Below are positions 61,914-64,000 of a DNA stretch of 64,000 nt, piece after piece. The notes under the pieces are model-generated. The model saw nothing but the letters and a program-made list of their open reading frames with translations, was not told where the DNA came from and searched no databases. How positions within the stretch are numbered: position 1 is the first letter of the stretch; each line of letters opens with the position of its first letter. The position numbers and the translations under genes are program-made. Origin of the DNA: Streptomonospora sp. PA3 (GTDB lineage Bacteria > Actinomycetota > Actinomycetes > Streptosporangiales > Streptosporangiaceae); the NCBI RefSeq assembly GCF_009728995.1, contig NZ_VTZW01000019.1, forward strand, positions 535,983 to 599,982, in the 5' to 3' direction.

Positions 61914-62566
61914 ACATCCGGGTGGTCGTCGCCGACGACCAGGAGATCGTGCGCACCGGGCTGGTCATGATCCTCGACTCCCGCGAGGGCGTCGAGGTCG
62001 TGGGCCAGGCGGCCGACGGGCGGCAGGCCGTGGAGCTGGCGCGGCGGCTGCGCCCGGACGTTTGCCTGCTGGACATCCGCATGCCCGGGCTGGACGGGAT
62101 CGAGGCGACCCGCCTGCTGACCGGGCCCGGGCCCGACCACTCGCCCGCGGTGGTGGTCATCACCACCTTCGACCTCGACGAATACGTCTACGACGCGCTG
62201 CGCGCCGGTGCCCGCGGGTTCCTCCTCAAAGACGCCGGACCCGACCTGCTGTCGCAGGCGGTGCACGCGGCCGCCGCCGGGGACGCCCTCATCGCGCCGC
62301 GCATCACCGCGCGGCTGCTGGAGGCCTTCGCCGACTCCGGCTCCCCGACGCGGCCCGCCGAGCCCGTGGAACCGCTGACCGAGCGGGAGGAACAGGTGCT
62401 GCTCACCGTGGCGCGGGGCCGGACCAACGCCGAGATCGCCGAGGAGCTGTACATCTCGCTGAGCACGGTCAAGGCGCACATCGCCGGGCTCATGGCCAAA
62501 CTCGGCGCCCGCAACCGGGTGGAGATCGCCATGTGGGCCTACGAGACCAAGCGCGTCCGGCACTGA
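61910..62566 (+). CDS. NarL/LuxR-type response regulator
   Basis: 218 aa. Receiver with Asp55 (VCLLDIRMPG) and Lys107 (FLLKDAGP), then a GerE helix-turn-helix (LTEREEQVLLTVARGRTNAE, then ISLSTVKAHI). Partner of the overlapping kinase. The next gene, a DUF2306 membrane protein 264 bp downstream, is a plausible target. Confidence 0.95.
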   Translation: MNIRVVVADDQEIVRTGLVMILDSREGVEVVGQAADGRQAVELARRLRPDVCLLDIRMPGLDGIEATRLLTGPGPDHSPAVVVITTFDLDEYVYDALRAGARGFLLKDAGPDLLSQAVHAAAAGDALIAPRITARLLEAFADSGSPTRPAEPVEPLTEREEQVLLTVARGRTNAEIAEELYISLSTVKAHIAGLMAKLGARNRVEIAMWAYETKRVRH

Positions 62567-62830
62567 GGCGGCCTGCGGCGGGGTGCGGCGGCGCGGCGCG
62601 CTCCAATCGGAGCCGGCGCCCGGCGGCGGCCCGCCCGGTGGACGCGCGGCACCGGCCGAAAGTACGAGCGCGGCCGTGTACCTGCGGCCGGCGGGATCGC
62701 GCCGCCGGGCCGATGGAAACCGCGCCCGCACCGGCGATGCTCGGACCGTGAACGAGCGCGCATCCGCCTGCCGGCGACCCGCCCGGCGGCCGCGGCGCTC
62801 CCCGGACGCACGCAAGAAAGGGCTGTCGCC

Positions 62831-63514
62831 GTGGCCTCCTCTTCCACCCGGGCGGACTGGCTCGTCCCCGCCGCACTCATCGCCCTCAGCGCCGTTCCCG
62901 TCGTCGCCGGAGCCGTCCGCGTGGGCGAACTGGCCTCGGGTTCGGCGGTCACCCCGGAGAACGCGCGGTTCTTCGCCGCACCCGTGCCGGTCGTGCTCCA
63001 CATCCTGGCCGCCACCCCCTACTGCCTCCTCGGAGCGCTGCAGTTCTCCGCGGGGCTGCGCCGGCGCAGGCCGGCGTGGCACCGCCGGTCCGGGCGGGTG
63101 CTGGCGCCGCTGGGGATCGTCGCGGCGCTGACGGGCGTGTGGATGACCCTCTCCTACGACCTGCCCGACGTCGACGGAGGGCCGCTCGGTGCCCTGGGGC
63201 TCCTCCGGCTCGGTTTCGGCACGGCGATGGCCGCGTGCATCGTCCTGGGCTTCGCGGCGATCCGGCGCGGACGGGTGGCCGCCCACCGCGCCTGGATGAT
63301 GCGCGGCTACGCGATCGGCGTGGCCGCGGGGACCCAGGTGCTGACGTCGGTGCCGTGGCTGGTGGCGGTCGGGGAGATGGGCGAGACGAGCAGGGCGCTG
63401 ACCATGGGGGCCGGCTGGGTGGTCAACCTGGCGGTCGCCGAGTGGGTGATCCGCGCACGGCCGGTGCGCGCGGGCCGCGGTCCGGCCCCCGCCGTTCCGG
63501 CCGCCCGCGCCTGA
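62831..63514 (+). CDS. DUF2306 membrane protein
   Basis: 227 aa, GTG start with AAAGGG upstream. Six membrane helices; conserved HxxxGR region AWHRRSGRVLAPLG and a second His in VAAHRAWMMRGYA, both typical of DUF2306 and suggestive of haem or redox contact. Function unknown. Possibly regulated by the adjacent two-component system. Confidence 0.85.
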   Translation: MASSSTRADWLVPAALIALSAVPVVAGAVRVGELASGSAVTPENARFFAAPVPVVLHILAATPYCLLGALQFSAGLRRRRPAWHRRSGRVLAPLGIVAALTGVWMTLSYDLPDVDGGPLGALGLLRLGFGTAMAACIVLGFAAIRRGRVAAHRAWMMRGYAIGVAAGTQVLTSVPWLVAVGEMGETSRALTMGAGWVVNLAVAEWVIRARPVRAGRGPAPAVPAARA

Positions 63515-63570
63515 GCCGGGCGCCCGTCCCGAGGGCGGGGCATCCGGTCGCCGCAGAGCGGGGCGCGGCC

Positions 63571-63596
63571 GCGCCCGTCCTCGCGGGGACGGGCGC
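63571..63596. terminator. Hairpin terminator between convergent genes
   Basis: GCGCCCGTCC pairs with GGACGGGCGC around a 6-nt loop. Confidence 0.75.
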
Positions 63597-63617
63597 CTGC
63601 CGTGTGCCGGGGCGGGG

Positions 63618-64000
63618 TCAGGGCTTGACGGCGACCCCGGCGTGCTCCCAGATGGCCTTGTCGGGGATGTCGACGGGGTCGGCGCCGGGCTTGCGCCAGG
63701 TGTCGCAGTCGACCAGGCGGGCGGGCGCCGCGCCGTCCGGCGACGGCGACACCACGTCCATGCCGGCGACGGCCGCCGCGCACTCCTCGGGGTTACGCAC
63801 CCGGCCCCAGGGGGTGCCCGATTTGTGGATCCGCTCGGTGAACTCCCGGGCGCGCTCGGGGTTGTTCGAGCACAGGTGGGAGTAGACCAGCGCCGAGCCG
63901 GACGGGAAGGGCTCCAGGTAGCGCCCGACCAGGCTGAAGGGGTCCTCGTCGTCGGGGATGCAGTGCAGCAGCGACACCAGCATCAGGCACACCGGCTCAC
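63618..64000 (-). CDS. S-adenosyl methyltransferase (Methyltransf_19/DUF574 type), 3' part
   Basis: The C-terminal ~127 residues are present; the gene runs off the window edge. PVCLMLVSLLHCIPDDEDP followed by GSALVYSHLCS is the mark of the actinobacterial DUF574/Methyltransf_19 proteins, SAM-binding enzymes of unknown substrate that are abundant in streptomycetes and relatives. Confidence 0.85.
   Translation of the reverse strand, partial: EPVCLMLVSLLHCIPDDEDPFSLVGRYLEPFPSGSALVYSHLCSNNPERAREFTERIHKSGTPWGRVRNPEECAAAVAGMDVVSPSPDGAAPARLVDCDTWRKPGADPVDIPDKAIWEHAGVAVKP

Overview
The window is very GC-rich with codon use typical of high-GC Actinobacteria: GTG starts are common, intergenic gaps are short, four-base start/stop overlaps are frequent, and several genes look leaderless. 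Gene content (DUF3618/holin-type stress operon, Tat-exported GH43, GH10 xylanase, GH42 with an ABC importer lacking its own ATPase, S-adenosyl methyltransferase of the Methyltransf_19 type, DUF5134, DUF6153) fits a saprophytic, biomass-degrading actinomycete. A Nocardiopsaceae member (Streptomonospora/Nocardiopsis-like) is my best guess, but that is an inference. No tRNA, rRNA, CRISPR, transposase or phage structural gene was seen.

Layout. 0.1-2.9 kb: envelope/stress operon plus a YihY-like membrane protein. 3.0-11.8 kb: small accessory genes (VOC protein, AraC, dienelactone hydrolase, MFS, phosphotransferase, methyltransferase) and three TetR regulators, each next to a clear operator palindrome. 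12.0-13.3 kb: two His-rich membrane proteins that look metal-related. 13.4-20.0 kb: GH42 beta-galactosidase, sugar ABC importer and a LacI regulator with two near-identical operators. 20.1-23.6 kb: a PrpF-family isomerase and a secreted PL11 rhamnogalacturonan lyase. 23.8-25.8 kb: a gene-free repeat region. 25.9-32.7 kb: a LytS/LytTR two-component system in one operon with a sodium:solute symporter, divergent from a second symporter of a different subtype. 32.8-37.3 kb: CapA, DUF5134, a frameshifted DUF4241 gene and a GH43 arabinanase. 37.9-46.4 kb: a catabolic island (amidohydrolase; CoA-transferase, citryl-CoA-lyase-like enzyme, intradiol dioxygenase, DoxX, IclR, aconitase homologue). 46.5-48.8 kb: orphan HicB-like protein, DHA2 exporter and divergent MarR. 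48.8-50.4 kb: second gene-free repeat region. 50.5-55.5 kb: GlpD, TetR, alkyl-DHAP-synthase-like oxidase and diacylglycerol kinase, the same order as the mycobacterial Rv2249c-Rv2252 locus. 56-60.6 kb: secreted SGNH esterase, CE4 deacetylase, LacI and GH10 xylanase sharing one operator sequence. 60.8-64 kb: NarL-type two-component system, DUF2306 protein and a methyltransferase cut by the window edge.

Two themes stand out. First, plant cell-wall use: xylan (GH10, acetyl/ester removal), arabinan (GH43), rhamnogalacturonan (PL11) and galactosides (GH42 plus importer), each with its own LacI-type palindrome. Second, a repeated, apparently non-coding element present twice: a core of about 590-600 bp holding a 175-nt stem-loop whose left arm is identical in both copies, bordered by arrays with a period of about 72 bp that point inward from both sides. 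This is the best candidate for something undescribed. The overlapping dioxygenase/citryl-CoA-lyase/CoA-transferase/aconitase island is the best candidate for an unusual metabolic route.
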